NCBI GenBank assembly: GCA_013396915.1
Contig: VWZL01002055.1
Coordinates: 816,040 to 880,039 of the forward strand
From: Stercorarius parasiticus
Lineage: Eukaryota > Chordata > Aves > Charadriiformes > Stercorariidae
DNA length: 64,000 nt
Reading direction: 5' to 3'
Position numbers and translations under genes: made by a program. The notes under the pieces were generated by a model. The model ran no database searches, was not told the origin of the DNA, and worked only from the letters and a program-made list of their open reading frames with translations. Every line of letters starts with the position of its first letter. Position 1 is the stretch's first letter. Shown piece by piece: positions 12,131 to 24,029 of this stretch.

Positions 12131-12339
12131 TGATTTTCTTCCATTAAAAAAGGAGAATATACCTCTAGACTTCATTTGCTGTGGAAAAAAAGGCTGAAAA
12201 ATGCAACAGGAACATTCCCTAAATTGTACTCGGAAATCAAAAAGGCAATAAAGGGAAGTCAACATTTATTACTTCATCAAGAATGTGTAGGTTTTTTTTT
12301 AAACTGGCATTAAGACTTTGGAATATCTGGGGTTAACAA

Positions 12340-12420
12340 CACTGCTATCAGATGGAGTCAGACTTTCCAATTGATTTGTCCGTGTAGCTAAGTGGTGACA
12401 ATCAGAAAACTGGATCGTAT
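12340..12420 (-). repeat. Weak MIR-like fragment, minus strand
   Basis: GATTTGTCCGTGTAGCTAAGTGGTGACAATCAG resembles the reverse MIR block 'acttgcccaaggtcacacagctagtaagtggcagagc'. Only this block is convincing, and the flanks are too diverged to place ends. Confidence 0.3.
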
Positions 12421-13029
12421 TAGTTTGTTAGCATTTCAAACAGTGACAATCTAAGGGTTTGGAGCTGGAATTCTCTACCATGCAAGTTAGTTTACCCCAG
12501 GTGATGACAATCAAACACGTACGAATGAAGGTGAAACATTTCACAGCGTTTATACATAAATTGTAAAAAAGCTTAAAATGGTGATATTTTTAATAGCTAA
12601 TGCTTATTAAGGTGTTTTTTTCCTATGTTAGCGTGGGTCTCTGCAATTCGCACTTCCATATTTTCCTAACATCCACAATGTCCATCTAGGAAGATATATT
12701 CCTTTCCAAATGAGCTGAGATTGCAATTTAATGATTTGTCTCCAAGATGTGATGCTTTACAGCAGATGTAGCAAAATATGTCCTTGCTACTTTTAGAGGC
12801 AAAAAGACTTCTCTTGGGTCCAGTAAGGCTGAGCCCTGCTGTTCCAACCAAGGAAAGAGTCTGGAAAGAGCCCACAGACACGGAAGAACAAAGCAGCAGC
12901 AGGCAGGTGTCAGGGTGAATGCTGGGCAGTACACCAGCTGCCCAGGTCATTTTTTACAGCTCGAACTACATTAGGAAGCACTGATACAACACTTGGCAAC
13001 ACACTACCCCCTTTAGCTTCAGCTAGCCC
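12421..13029. other. Non-coding stretch with an unexplained open frame
   Basis: A 94-codon minus-strand frame (12666-12950) and a second overlapping minus frame are present, but neither shows a recognisable domain. The sequence lies directly 3' of the minus-strand CR1 remnant at 13030-13475, so part of it may be unrecognised CR1 3' tail. No gene is called. Confidence 0.35.
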
Positions 13030-13475
13030 CTAATATAACAACCATGTCTCACAATATCTCTTCCTCCATATATTTTCCTAATTCCCTTCCATTTACTACA
13101 CCTCTTTTAGCATTGTCAGATCCATCTATTCTATTTGTTCTTTTTTCATTATATTCCACGTGTAAGTAAATTTGTCTCTAATTCTTTCATACTGATCTTT
13201 TTCCAGCAGTGATTCACATCCCCAACTACCTGTATTTGCCACAATTACAAAGTGCCTCGTAATGTCAATGCTTTCTGTTCCTTCAGGATTTTAAATACAC
13301 CAGTAGAGTCACCTTTTATTTTTTTTCATGGATTTAGTTTTCCTGACTTCCCTTTCTGTAATTAAGTTCCTCAAACCCCTGAACTGTTCCAGATTGCTCT
13401 TATTAGGTCCTTCTCCAGCTCTGTAATATCTTCGAAGCATGGTAACAAGAATGGACCTTGAAACAGTTTTTTTCA
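13030..13475 (-). mobile_element. Old CR1 LINE remnant, ORF2 C-terminal region, minus strand
   Basis: Read on the minus strand, the sequence follows the end of CR1 ORF2. A relic of the basic RT C-terminal segment (LEQFRGLRNL, standing for the usual '[12 protein letters not shown]' block) lies near 13370-13395. It is followed by GTATTTAAAATCCTGAAGG, which translates to VFKILK, near 13281-13299. Next come a decayed 'acaagaactaggggacatgaa' block near 13215-13250 and AATTAGGAAAATATATGGAGGA near 13065-13090, standing for 'aattagataaattcatggagga'. Stops and shifts break every frame, so it is dead. The element is 5' truncated and much more diverged than the copy at 53.4 kb. Confidence 0.75.
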
Positions 13476-13859
13476 TTGAAAATTTTGTTTTGCCACTGAA
13501 TCCTCTCATTCCATCCACTTCCACCTTGAAGGCCATGGCTTTTCCCTTCTTAAAATCTGCATTCTATAAAAGGTATTATGATTTAATGTTTTTGGCATCA
13601 TTATTTCTTCTTTTAAACTGCAGAAGAACCAAATATACACAACTTCTACTTTTGATTTACCCTAATTACTAGTCTCTTTTACCTTATTACTTTAATTCCT
13701 CTTTGCTCAACTGTAGAATTAACGATACATTAAGCTGCCCATAGTATATCCAGCCCAGTGCGCATGACTGCAACAGCAAACATAAACCAGTAAGGAAGTC
13801 TGCAAACTGTTCCATAATTACATGAACTTGTGTTAACATTAGTTTCCCAAACATGCTTC
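13476..13859. other. Non-coding flank of the old CR1
   Basis: The stretch is T-rich on the plus strand. It might be further decayed CR1 ORF2 on the minus strand, since it lies on the 5' side of the recognisable part, but I could not match a specific block. A 77-codon plus frame (13439-13672) is antisense to the CR1 and is not a gene. Confidence 0.35.
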
Positions 13860-14160
13860 ATGTGGTGTCACTGAGAAGGCAACAGCATAGAGTCTAAATC
13901 TGACCAGGGGGCAACTGGGGCTAAAGCCTGTGCAGTGCTAATGCGGGCAGAAATAGAATGAGGCAAATTTGTGCCTTCTCTCTTCCAAAGACTTGCTCTA
14001 CTCCAGGATCTGCTCGGGTGTCCAAAATCCCTGCGAGATTTCGCAGAAGCAGGGACTAACCGGCTGAGAACATCCTGCTCCAGTTCCTGCCCCATCCCTC
14101 CTCTACGTACGTCCATCCAACATAGCACCAGCCTTCAGTCCCGTGGGCAAACATAAGGCA
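13860..14160. other. GC-richer patch open on both strands
   Basis: This stretch is clearly less AT-rich than its surroundings. It is open on the minus strand for 86 codons (13868-14128) and on the plus strand for 61 codons (13971-14156), and it keeps several CpGs. It contains a perfect 6-bp hairpin at 14031-14046 (CTGCGA-GATT-TCGCAG). Neither translation resembles a known domain. It may be an unrecognised repeat or a regulatory patch; a gene is not supported. Confidence 0.3.
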
Positions 14161-14175
14161 AAGGCTGCTAGGGTT

Positions 14176-14204
14176 GGGTAGGCTACACCTGCCTTAGCCT
14201 ACCC
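14176..14204. other. Perfect 10-bp inverted repeat (hairpin)
   Basis: GGGTAGGCTA at 14176-14185 is the exact reverse complement of TAGCCTACCC at 14195-14204, with a 9-base loop. The stem is GC-rich and has no mismatch. About one such stem is expected by chance in a window this size, so structure alone does not show function. Confidence 0.6.
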
Positions 14205-14844
14205 TTTCTACTAACCTCCTTGGAATTATCCCCTTGCAGGGCAATCAGGCAATAAAGCAATTTTGTATCTCAAAACCTTCACCAAACCACAAGTGAAAAT
14301 TAAGGTAGCACACGACTGGAAAAATGACGCTTCATGAAAAACTAGACAGCCATCTAGCTCTTTTGCCGTTTAAAAGCCCCAACACCAGTAAAGATGCATA
14401 TTTCAAAAGGTTTGCTTACTTGGGTGCACCCCAACACATGATGTTGCCCTTTCTATTTTGCAAATTCAGTCAGAATTCAAAGATGTGTAAAGCCACATAT
14501 AATCAATCTGATCAAATGCATTATGAGTAATGTATCTTCTCATATCCAGGCCTCACTCCTCTCTCTCTAATTATTCTGACGCCACTAGACACACTTGGTC
14601 TCTCATAAATTAATGTAAATCATGTGAATATCATTTATTGTAAAACATACATCTGCAAAGCACAGTAAAACCTTCTTTTCTCCCTTCTCAACATGCAACA
14701 TGCATTTCAGTTGGTCTAGTTTAATACTGGCCTAATATTTAATGATCCAGGGCTGTGCTAGTCTGTACTATTTCAGATAGCTGGTACAAACCACTCAACG
14801 TGAACACATAAAATACATTCAATGGAAGAAACGAGATCCAGTAT

Positions 14845-14960
14845 ATAACATTTCCAAAACTATTTAAGTGACACAGGAGCTGCATTCCCATTTTCAAAAG
14901 TGACTTAGGTACATAAGAGATTTTGAAATTTGTAATAACTTGACAATAATTAGGCACTTG
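14845..14960 (+). repeat. Ancient amniote repeat (CCCATTTTCAAAAGTGACTTAGG type)
   Basis: CCATTTTCAAAAGTGACTTAGG at 14887-14909 is a near-exact copy of the core of an old repeat found throughout turtle, crocodilian and bird genomes. The upstream TTTCCAAAACTATTTAAGTGACACAGGAGC fits the preceding block ('cttaagtgacttaggagcc'). A further TTAGGCACTTG near 14950-14960 suggests the remnant continues. I do not assert its Repbase name. It is a fossil with no coding potential. Confidence 0.7.
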
Positions 14961-15094
14961 TGTGAATTATATTTTTTATCTGCATTTAATTACTCATTTG
15001 TACTCGCTTCTGTGATTAATTAGATTTTGTTTTGAAGCAGTAGTGCATTATTCCTAACAGCTTACTACAAATGATATACTAACTACTTGCAGCG

Positions 15095-15390
15095 TAAGGA
15101 GGTTTATATAAGTCCCTTGACGGGGCTTAGAAGAAATCCAGCCTGTAACAATTCCCTAAGGAGTCCCAGCAGGCAGAGGTGTTTACAGGGGTGGTCTTCT
15201 ACCCTGGAGGAAGGACAGCTGCGAATCAGGAATGGGAAACCCATAAAAACCCAGCAAGCAAAAAGAAATACTTTTTTTTTTTTCCTCTCAGGCTTCTGTA
15301 AAGGAGGGCTGGGGGTGCTGTTGCTTTCTAAATAAGAAAAGCTATGCAGGAACCAGAAATAAGAATTTTTGTAATCAATAAAAGAAACTT
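15095..15390 (+). promoter_or_regulatory. Weak promoter- or LTR-like arrangement
   Basis: A TATA-box-like TTTATATAAG lies at 15103-15112. A strong splice-acceptor-like tract (a run of T, then CCTCTCAG) ends at 15291, and an AATAAA polyadenylation signal is at 15377-15382. The order and spacing could suit a solo LTR or a terminal-exon relic. However, no TG...CA ends, target-site duplication or coding sequence were found. Each motif is common in AT-rich DNA, so this is speculative. Confidence 0.15.
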
Positions 15391-17049
15391 CGTTAGCTAC
15401 CTGCTATGGGAAAAGGGCACTATGAAGGCACTTAGGCCATCTGACCAAAGAACCAAATATTCTAGGGAGAAATTCCTGGCATAAGTGGCAGAGAAGCTGA
15501 AATGAGAAAGGGATGCTATCTTGTCCTAGAAGAATAATAGAAAGATTATTCCAAGGCAAAAGCTGGGGAGGTGGGGGAGTGTTCTCCTTCCAGGGTAGGA
15601 TAGGGAAATTTCTTACAAGGTCACAGGCCACTTTGGCAAACAAATATAAAACCAGCAGCACTCCTAAGTGACTGTGCTGAACTTGAGAGAGAAGACTGTG
15701 CCAGAGATACAGGTGTGCTCTGTTGGCTTCCATTCTTGGTTATATTCATGACTTCTCAAAGCTGCTACGCAGTTACGGAAGAGCTCCCATTATAGCTCGG
15801 TATCCCGCGTGTCTCTCCCTTATCTCTGTACGGGGTGAACAAACTTCCTGTTCCTCCCCTGCCTCGAACATAATTCCCTTGATCTTCCCATTACTTGGTT
15901 TTTATTGCTGTAGGTGCTTTATTGCTGACAAACTCAGAAAGTTTGAAGTGTTAAAATGGAAATGAAGGTAGGAATTTCACAAACCAAAGTGATTTCAATA
16001 TCAACCTGGTGGTTTTCCCAGCCTGCCATTCTAATAAACGAGTGTTCCTTTAGTATTATAAAAGTCATCAAACCATGATAAGGGAGACAAAAATCACTTC
16101 CAATCTCACCTGGGGACTTGCAGCTAACAGCACAATTACACACAATACTATGCCAGAAAATACTAAAGCAAATATTAAGAGGGTTTTTATTTATATGTAT
16201 TCTGTCTATGCAGCAGAGTCAGAATTGACAGCTCAAAAGACTGCATTTTCCCAAACTCTTACTTTTAATAATCTGCAAACATGACTGAAGGAAGCAGTAA
16301 GAAATCTAATAAAAAATGAATGCAGAAAGGATTAAGGAGACAGCTTCATGACAATTTACAGTTCTACGTAGCACAACTCTTGCTATGAGTTGTGATAAGA
16401 TAAATCTTGTTTACAGTGTGTTAATCCCTTGTCCCAATAACACTCGCAGGCAATGGATTCAAGTCTTTCTTAGAAGAATGGAGCTGCTTTTGCATGAAAT
16501 GAACAGCCGTGAGTAGCAGCAGCCTGAATGAGAGCACGGAAAGTCAAGGGTTATTTGAGATTACACTTCCCAATGACTCATTCACATCTCTCGGCTTCAG
16601 AAAATGCTCAATGTAAGGTGTTTGGATGTAAATTATAAGTAAAGCTTTATTTGAACTTTTCTGGGTCAATGATTGACTTTTATTGCTCTCTATAGAGTGA
16701 AATTTCAAAGTTGGCTTTCAGGTTTATTCATATAATAGAGATTTTATGCATTTTCTATGACTAGAGAGGACTCTTTGTCCTCGTGGAATATCTTTAGTCA
16801 TGAACAGACAGTGTGTTTATATAATATCAGATACTCTCCTAGATAAATTTCAACTACGAACATAAAACTTTGTATTCCTCTTGCAGAGCCAGTAAGAGTT
16901 GATGGACTATTACCTTTTTATCTCTGTATCAGTGTTAGGCCCTATCACTACTTATCCAGGTCCAATCACTTCAAAATATTAGCTAATTAGACATTATCCA
17001 ACCTATTGCCCCCAAAAGGTAATTGTTTGACCCTGATAGGGCAGACGAC
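15391..17049. other. Non-coding stretch, nothing recognised
   Basis: A 109-codon minus-strand frame at 15404-15733 and shorter frames to 16284 overlap each other on both strands and show no known domain. No repeat or RNA gene was recognised. Confidence 0.45.
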
Positions 17050-17150
17050 AGGAACTCAGAAGCCAGATTATATTTCTAGATCTGATGTTTAATTGTTTGG
17101 ACACTTCAGGCAGCTCACTTCACCTTCTGTGACAGTTTAATCTTCAGCCT
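17050..17150 (+). repeat. MIR SINE fragment, plus strand
   Basis: GAACTCAGAAGCCAGATTATATTTC corresponds to the MIR block 'gactctggagccagactgcctgggttc'. The downstream GGACACTTCAGGCAGCTCACTTCACCTTCTGTGACAGTTT corresponds to 'tgaccttgggcaagtcacttaacctctctgtgcctcagttt'. Order and spacing are kept across about 100 bases. Confidence 0.65.
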
Positions 17151-17839
17151 TTCTTACTGTCTGTGTTGACTGTAAGAGTTCAAAACCTCTCCTTTTCCAT
17201 ATAGATGCCTCTCCCGTTTTGTTTTGCACCATCGATATTCCACTAGGAAAGAAACAGTAATAAAAGTCATTTGAAAAGTTACAAGAACCCCGTGCAGAGA
17301 CTGGTATCTTCAGTTGCTGTTTATTGGTAATGATAATCATTCTTCTGTTGCAGTATTTTACTCATGCATTTGAGAATTTGAAAACACATTTCTCTATGGG
17401 CTGCACTATTCATCAATAGTGAAAAGTTAGTTGTCCTTTAGTCAGCTTTGCTTTTCTTTCTCCCCAGTTTGTTCTTAGAAACAACAATCCAAGTTCCTTC
17501 TCTTTCTGCCTTTTGAATGCCTGCATTCCGTATTGACCACTCACCATTCTGAAAGCTATGAAGCTGTATTCCTTTTAATCACATCTGTCATTATAGGAGA
17601 TGGTCACCTTAGCAGAAAGATGGCTATAATGGGTTGCTAATGGGCTATTAAGGGGCTTTCAAGTATCAAGATGATCGTCATAAGTAAGAACTGAGAGCCA
17701 TTCTTTATTTCTGTGTAAGATTAATTTTTCCCCAGTAATTCCGTGGATTAATAATGCAAGGTTTGTGCACCTCAGGAACTGCTTCACGGTTTCTTACCAT
17801 ATGCTATGCAAATTCAATAATTAGCTCTTGACTTCACAA

Positions 17840-17930
17840 TTTAAAAATAAGGTACTACTAACTCCATTTAGGGATGGGGAAAATACCAAGTTGAGCAAGG
17901 TTTCTGCAGGAAACAATTAGGTGATGTTCT
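17840..17930 (-). repeat. Probable MIR fragment, minus strand
   Basis: GGTACTACTAACTCCATTTAGGGATGGGGAAAATACC follows the reverse MIR block 'ggtactattattatccccattttacagatgaggaaactgagg'. GAGCAAGG after it could stand for 'ttgcccaagg'. The match is short and diverged. Confidence 0.4.
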
Positions 17931-20900
17931 TAAAAAGGCTCTTGATTCGATCAGAGTTTTCAGAATTACCTTAGCACGTATTCAGTTACAGTCCATAAGC
18001 ATTTAAAAATGACACAAATGCACAAAATATTTGTAATCTCAAGTCTTGCTTTATCATTGCTTTGTTCTCAGATGAATTTCTGGGTACTAACTCCTTTGAG
18101 AGCTTTGCAGTCTCTATAGAAATGTTCTATATTCTGCCTAAGCTTGTGCTCTCAGAGTTGATATCCTTTCAAAAGAAAGCAGAAAACACGTAGAGTGGCA
18201 CTAGACATTCAGATGTGAAATACTGAACTCATATTTTTTGCTTATATAACAAATGGAAACAAAGAAAGTGGGTTCTTTCCAATCCCAGCTGGTTATACAT
18301 CTTATAACAAACTGTCAAACAATTTGACTTATATGTCAGATTTTGCTTAGGTAGCGTTCTCAGTTTCTTCTGAGTGGAACAGGTTTCCTTCTCTGACAGG
18401 CAATAGAATAAAGAGGTTTACCTACACTTGGACCTTTCAGCTTTATAGGTTACTGTTCCAAAGTTGTACACATACATAAGTAATATATATACAAAGCTTT
18501 TTTTTTTTTTTTTTTGACCGCAATATACTTATTCTCAAATGCTTCTTTCTAGTTAAATACTTCTTTCTGCCTTCTTTTGGATCTGCATCCTGAACAACAT
18601 GGTCAGTGTGCCCTATGTTTAAAATGGCTTTCTGAAGTTGCACTTGTGATTCTGCCTATATTTTCTGACAACCCAGAGCCACCCCATGTGGCATTTCTTC
18701 CTCTCCTTTACTATTTGAACATTACATCTTGGAGGATAAGTGTCAGCAGGTGTAAACAGGAAAAAAGAGACAAGTGGCACCATTATAGCATTGCTTTCAC
18801 TTGAGAGGGGCTACTTTTAGAAAAGAAAGCACTTGCAGCAACTCTCATTTGATTGGCATCATTGTCTAGTGAAGCTGGCACACCATCTTGTGAGCAGGCA
18901 CAATGCCATCGTAACAGATGGGCATGGGGATAGGAAGCCAAAAGATAATGTATGAGTACCAAATGTGTGTATTGGAGGGCAAGTTTCCCAGTCAGGAACA
19001 TCAGAATGGCAGTTTATAAGCTTCTGCACCTATGTTTAGGGCAGATAACATACACATTGCATCTTAACAATAGATGCGTGGGTAACACACTCTGAAACAA
19101 TAGAAAGAGACCTGCAAGTATGGAATTCAGCAACTGCAGGAGGACTTATCAAATTTTTAACTTTATGTAAGTAAAAGAGCCATGTAAAACCCAAAGATGG
19201 TGTCTTTATACTTCCAAACTAGGATACCGTTTACAGTATATGATATTGTACAAAGATTAGAAATGCTACACTGAATCGGAGTAAAATTCTTGGTGATGCC
19301 ATTGACCAAAAGAGGCTAACTGAAGCCCAGGAATGAGGGACTGTATGGAGGGGTCCTCTCCAAGGTATACCTCCCAAGTACAACTTTCTGAGCTGGAGCT
19401 TTCATGTGGACCATCGCATTAAATAACAGCTGGACTTAATTCCATGAATTTGTGTTACATCTTTATGAATTCATTTGTATTTTTGGCTTCCACAGTATCT
19501 TATCGTAATGAGTTCTACAAGTGGATTATTCGGTGAGTGAGCACTTCCTTTGATTTCTGTTGATCAGTGTCATGGGGTAGCAGCACAGTTCTTATGTTGT
19601 CAGAAATAACATAATGGAAACAAGCATAAGCAATTTTTAAGATCAGGTCTGAAATCTAGAATTTGGTCTTTATTTACTTCTGTCCTCCCAACAGCACCAC
19701 CGCCATAGCTAATCTGATCAGCAGCAATATTATGTGGAATACAATATAAGAAACCAAATCAGTGGCATGATAAATATTCATGAGTGATATTGGTCAATTC
19801 AAGCTCGACAGTATTGCACGTCTTCTTTAAATGGGCTTGAAACACAGGAAAAGCAGATCACATCAAATAATGCCATATTATACTTCAGTATGAGACCACA
19901 TTCTTTGGTCCCCTGCTTCATGTGCTTCATGAAGCCCTAAAGTGTAGTAGTAGAATATAAAAAACGACAATGGACCAAGGCGACAAGAGTTATACCAAGA
20001 CCTGAGAATGTGTAATTCTCAGCAGACAGACAGACACTGCATCCTTCCCTGTCAGCCCACCGCGTACCAACAAAATCACATAAAAGTATCCATTCACATT
20101 CTCAACTCATTGCTAAATATTCTTTTAACAATAGCTTCTTTTTCCCCTATTAGTAGCCAAAGGATAAACAAGGATGTGACTATAATCTAGCTGTTCTCAT
20201 GCCACCATGAGGATTTTTAATAGTTCTAACAGGTACACACCCCAGACACCTAAGGTAGGACACAGCACCATTCCCCCTTTATTCCCAAGAACAAGAAGAA
20301 ATGGATAACTGCTCTAAGTCTAAATGCTTAGCATTTTATACCAGTAAAACTTCAACAACCTCACACAGCACAAAATCTTTTAATACTGTCAGCAGGTAAG
20401 TGATACTTCCTTACCTGTACAAAAAGGACATCGCTCTGTCAATGTCGCATCATTGTAGGACATTGCAACACAATAGATCAAACTAAAAATCTAAACTTTA
20501 GGTTTTTAATCTTGTGTAGTATTTTCTCTAGTAGTGCTACTGGATTTAAAGACTCATAGTATACGCACGTTATTATTTCTGTACTGCTGAATACATGCAT
20601 ATGAAAACTCTTTGTTTTAATACCTCTGACTTTTTTCAAACCCTCTTTATTATACCGTAAGACATTTTAAGAGACACCATTAGGCTTCGCCTCCTAAGCT
20701 TTTTCCCCCTGAGAATAAATCCAGCCTGCTCCATGTCCCTTCTTTTTTATGCGTTTCCATACAAACACACTGAAGCACATTTTATTCCCAGTCACAAAAA
20801 CCTGGAAGAGAAAAATCTATGATCTTTTTTGGTATATGCTGGAGCATTTTGCTATCTTCTTTAGTACTCGCAGTAGAATAAGTGATAATCAATAGTGATA

Positions 20901-23900
20901 TCTGCTTGAATCTAGACGGTCTGATGCAAGTGCTTTTGAAACACATCATGGTGCCTGATTTGCTGTAACTTGGTCAGCTCTTCTTACCTCTGCAGCAGCA
21001 CTTTATCTAAATTATACCAATTGTTAGTTGAAATCTATTAAAGGTTATTATTAGCATTTCAAAATACAGTTGTACCTATCTGGTTTCTCTCTTGTTAAAA
21101 TTGGCCAGCTGGGTTAGCTCTTTTAGCTTCAAATCTGAAACAAACCATCCGCAGAGGCCAGATGTAGGTGTCGATAGCAACACATGCAGCCACTGCCGTG
21201 TTTTGTTTCTGGGTCTGCATTGTAGGGAGACTTTCCCTCTGCTTACAGTCTTCCAAACAGCCAAGCGAGTCAGAGAAGTAAATTACAATTAGGTTGCATG
21301 ATAATATTCCAGAACACAGAGCTCTCCTCTAAAGCTGAAATAGTACTCAAGCCCTATGGTCCTTGCACTTATTTAGCTTGTTTGAAGAGGATGCTCTGAG
21401 ACTGTGGCTTATCATATATGTTTTGTTAGTCCTGGGTCTCTATGTTAGGAGGCAATTTTGATCACCATTTAAAGCTCCAAGATTTCACAAATTGGCTAGG
21501 ACTGTATTTCACTCTCTGGCCCAAATATACTGACAACTTTCTGACTATTATGTGTGCAGAGACATTATTTTGCCACTAATTCTACCAAACCAACTTCAAG
21601 AGTTTCTTTAAAAAAGGAGAAAAAATTATTGCAGTAGTGACTTTACATGATTTGTATATACAAATGCTCACATAATGCCCTCAGAAACATGCCAAATGTT
21701 GGTGTATTTTAAAGCTCAGTGGATCTAGTATATGTATTCAAAGATGCTTTCTGTGCTCTTCTCTTCTGCAATAGGTTCACTTTTGCTGGAACATAGGAGT
21801 ATTAATTAAAAACATTTTTACCAATATTTTTCCCCCAGAAAAATGCATATGCCAAATATAAAAGCTTTTATTTTTAGAGTTCTCATTTTGTTTCAAATTT
21901 ATCACCGAGTATTCTTTTTTAATAATTCTACTTCTAATGCTTTTATGGGGAACCTGCTTGTACCTAACTCAATTTTAATTTAACGTGAATTTGGATCTAG
22001 GTAAAATGCTGCTTACAGGGTATATCTGCCAGAGTATAAATTGCTCAATACTAAAATGCCCACCCCCTAGAGAACAACTTCTGCAGGTACTTTATAAACA
22101 ACTGCTGAGGTCACTCAACCTGTTAATTACCATTGAAAATGCAGCCTGGTATCCAAATTATGTATGTTACAAAGAATGCTTATGCCAGGGTTGTCAGCAG
22201 CAAGCTGCCTTCTCCATCCCACCCCCCCACTGCCACTCTGAAATGCCCTTGAAACTAAGCATATACGGTGTCAGTGAAGAATAAAATGAAGAATTCATGG
22301 GAACACTCATATACTGTAGGTACCCACTCTGTAACGACATGCTCCTGCTCTGTAAGCAGTTCTTATACATCAGATGCTCACAACCTGAGTTACACACCTA
22401 AAAATAACTGCTTATGTCAGGAGGTTGTAAAGCAGGACGAACAAGTACTACTTGCACCCAAGTCCCAAAAACCAAATGGATAAATACTCTAGCTTTAATA
22501 ATTGCAGCAAGGACCATTTTGGAGCGCAATTACAATTGATCTACTGACGAGATTGGGCTCAGAAAAAGCTACTGACAAAAATCCGCACCTCAGGATAAAG
22601 TTAATGAGGCTGTCGAGGGAGCAGCAGGGCCAGATTTAGTGCCAAAAATGCACCAGTCACACTAGAAAGCCAAGGAAGGGGAAGAAAAAGCAGCGCTAAG
22701 TGATAAGGAACAGTGCAGGTCAGTGACAGATAGATTTAGACCTTTTAAGTCCTATAAACAGATGACAAAAATTGTTAAATCAATTCATAAGAATTATGCT
22801 GAATCCTGACTAAGATGCACATCAGACAAATAGCACAGCATTTAGAGTTAGGAAATATAAGAAGTCAAGAAGGTAATCTATGTGTCACATGAAATATGAA
22901 CAAGGAAAGGGCTCTCTCAGACTCCCTGTAAGCAGTTCAGTGCCTTCTTGCTGAGCTATAGCGAATTTCTACAGTCATGATGATGAAGACACGCTGGCAT
23001 CCTTTCCTTGGCATTTCAAAGGCAGAATATAGGAACAACTGCAAAGAATCTTGAACTCAGAAAGGACCCTTAATTGAGATACACTCAAAGCTCAACACAA
23101 AATTTCCAGTTCTGTTCCCTAGGGTTTTGGAATAAAATTTACCAGCCATTTGCTGGGAGAGGGGGGATAAATATGTATGGCAGAATGTACAATAAATCCC
23201 TAAGTCATAATGGCTCATTTACGTTACATATAGCTCAGAGGTAAAGTCTACTCTAAGGCCATTTCAGTGAAATCCTGATACAAGAGATCATGGCAGTGTC
23301 CATGTTGAGTCTACTCAAGTCTTCGCCAAACCAGGTTGGAAAGTCCATCTTGGGATCTCATCAGTATAATGCCAGAGCGACTTCTTTCATTTAGTCCCAA
23401 AATCCATGTGTCCAAATACCACAAAGCATTTCATTCTGTGCTTCAGTTAAAAAGTTATGAAAGACCGTAGTTTTTTTTCATAATTCTATCAAGCTTCAAA
23501 TCTGTTTGGACTTCCTATTTTGACAAAATAGTAATGGTGTCCAAGGATGACAAAATCTGGTGTTTGGTATATTTAATGAACTAAAAATGAACAAGGCAGT
23601 AAAAATCTACAGAGAATAAAGTTATTTAAGTTTCTCAAGTCCTGAGATAACTACAAGTATCTTTCAAATGGCTTAATAATCTACGTCAAAGCCACAACAG
23701 AAGAAATTCATTATTGATAAATGAAAACTAATGTACATTGTGGAGATAATGGAAATTAGTCATTCATCTTAGCAAGTTCTGAGCCGATATATTATGGGAA
23801 AGGCACCTAACCAATACTGTGAAGACCTGAAGGATGGCCTGTAGCAGGAACAAGAGCTTGTAAAAAGAAAAAAAAAAGTTTTACTATATAAGGAAAAGAA

Positions 23901-24029
23901 TGAAATAACGTGGATTAAAAATCCTATAGATTTTCTGCATCTCATAAGGGATATTGAAGAAATGGGGCTCACAGAAGCAGACAAATATGGAAGCAAAGAA
24001 AAACTCTTAGATAAGGATAAATTGCTTTC
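17931..24029. other. AT-rich non-coding stretch
   Basis: No gene is supported. An 18-base T run lies at 18498-18515. Open frames such as 18577-18804, 21076-21292 and 21985-22284 are short, overlap on both strands and carry no known domain. The stretch at 20660-20750 has a faint resemblance to a minus-strand CR1 but was not called. Confidence 0.5.
18498..18515. repeat. Poly(T) run
   Basis: An uninterrupted run of about 18 T. No SINE or processed gene body was recognised on either side, so it is annotated as a simple homopolymer only. Confidence 0.85.

Noticed and set aside
13309..13536. 75-codon minus-strand frame as a small gene
   Set aside because: It lies largely inside the old minus-strand CR1 and reflects decayed ORF2.
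20660..20750. Possible minus-strand CR1 piece
   Set aside because: Only a loose resemblance in pyrimidine-rich wording; no ORF2 motif or second block in order.
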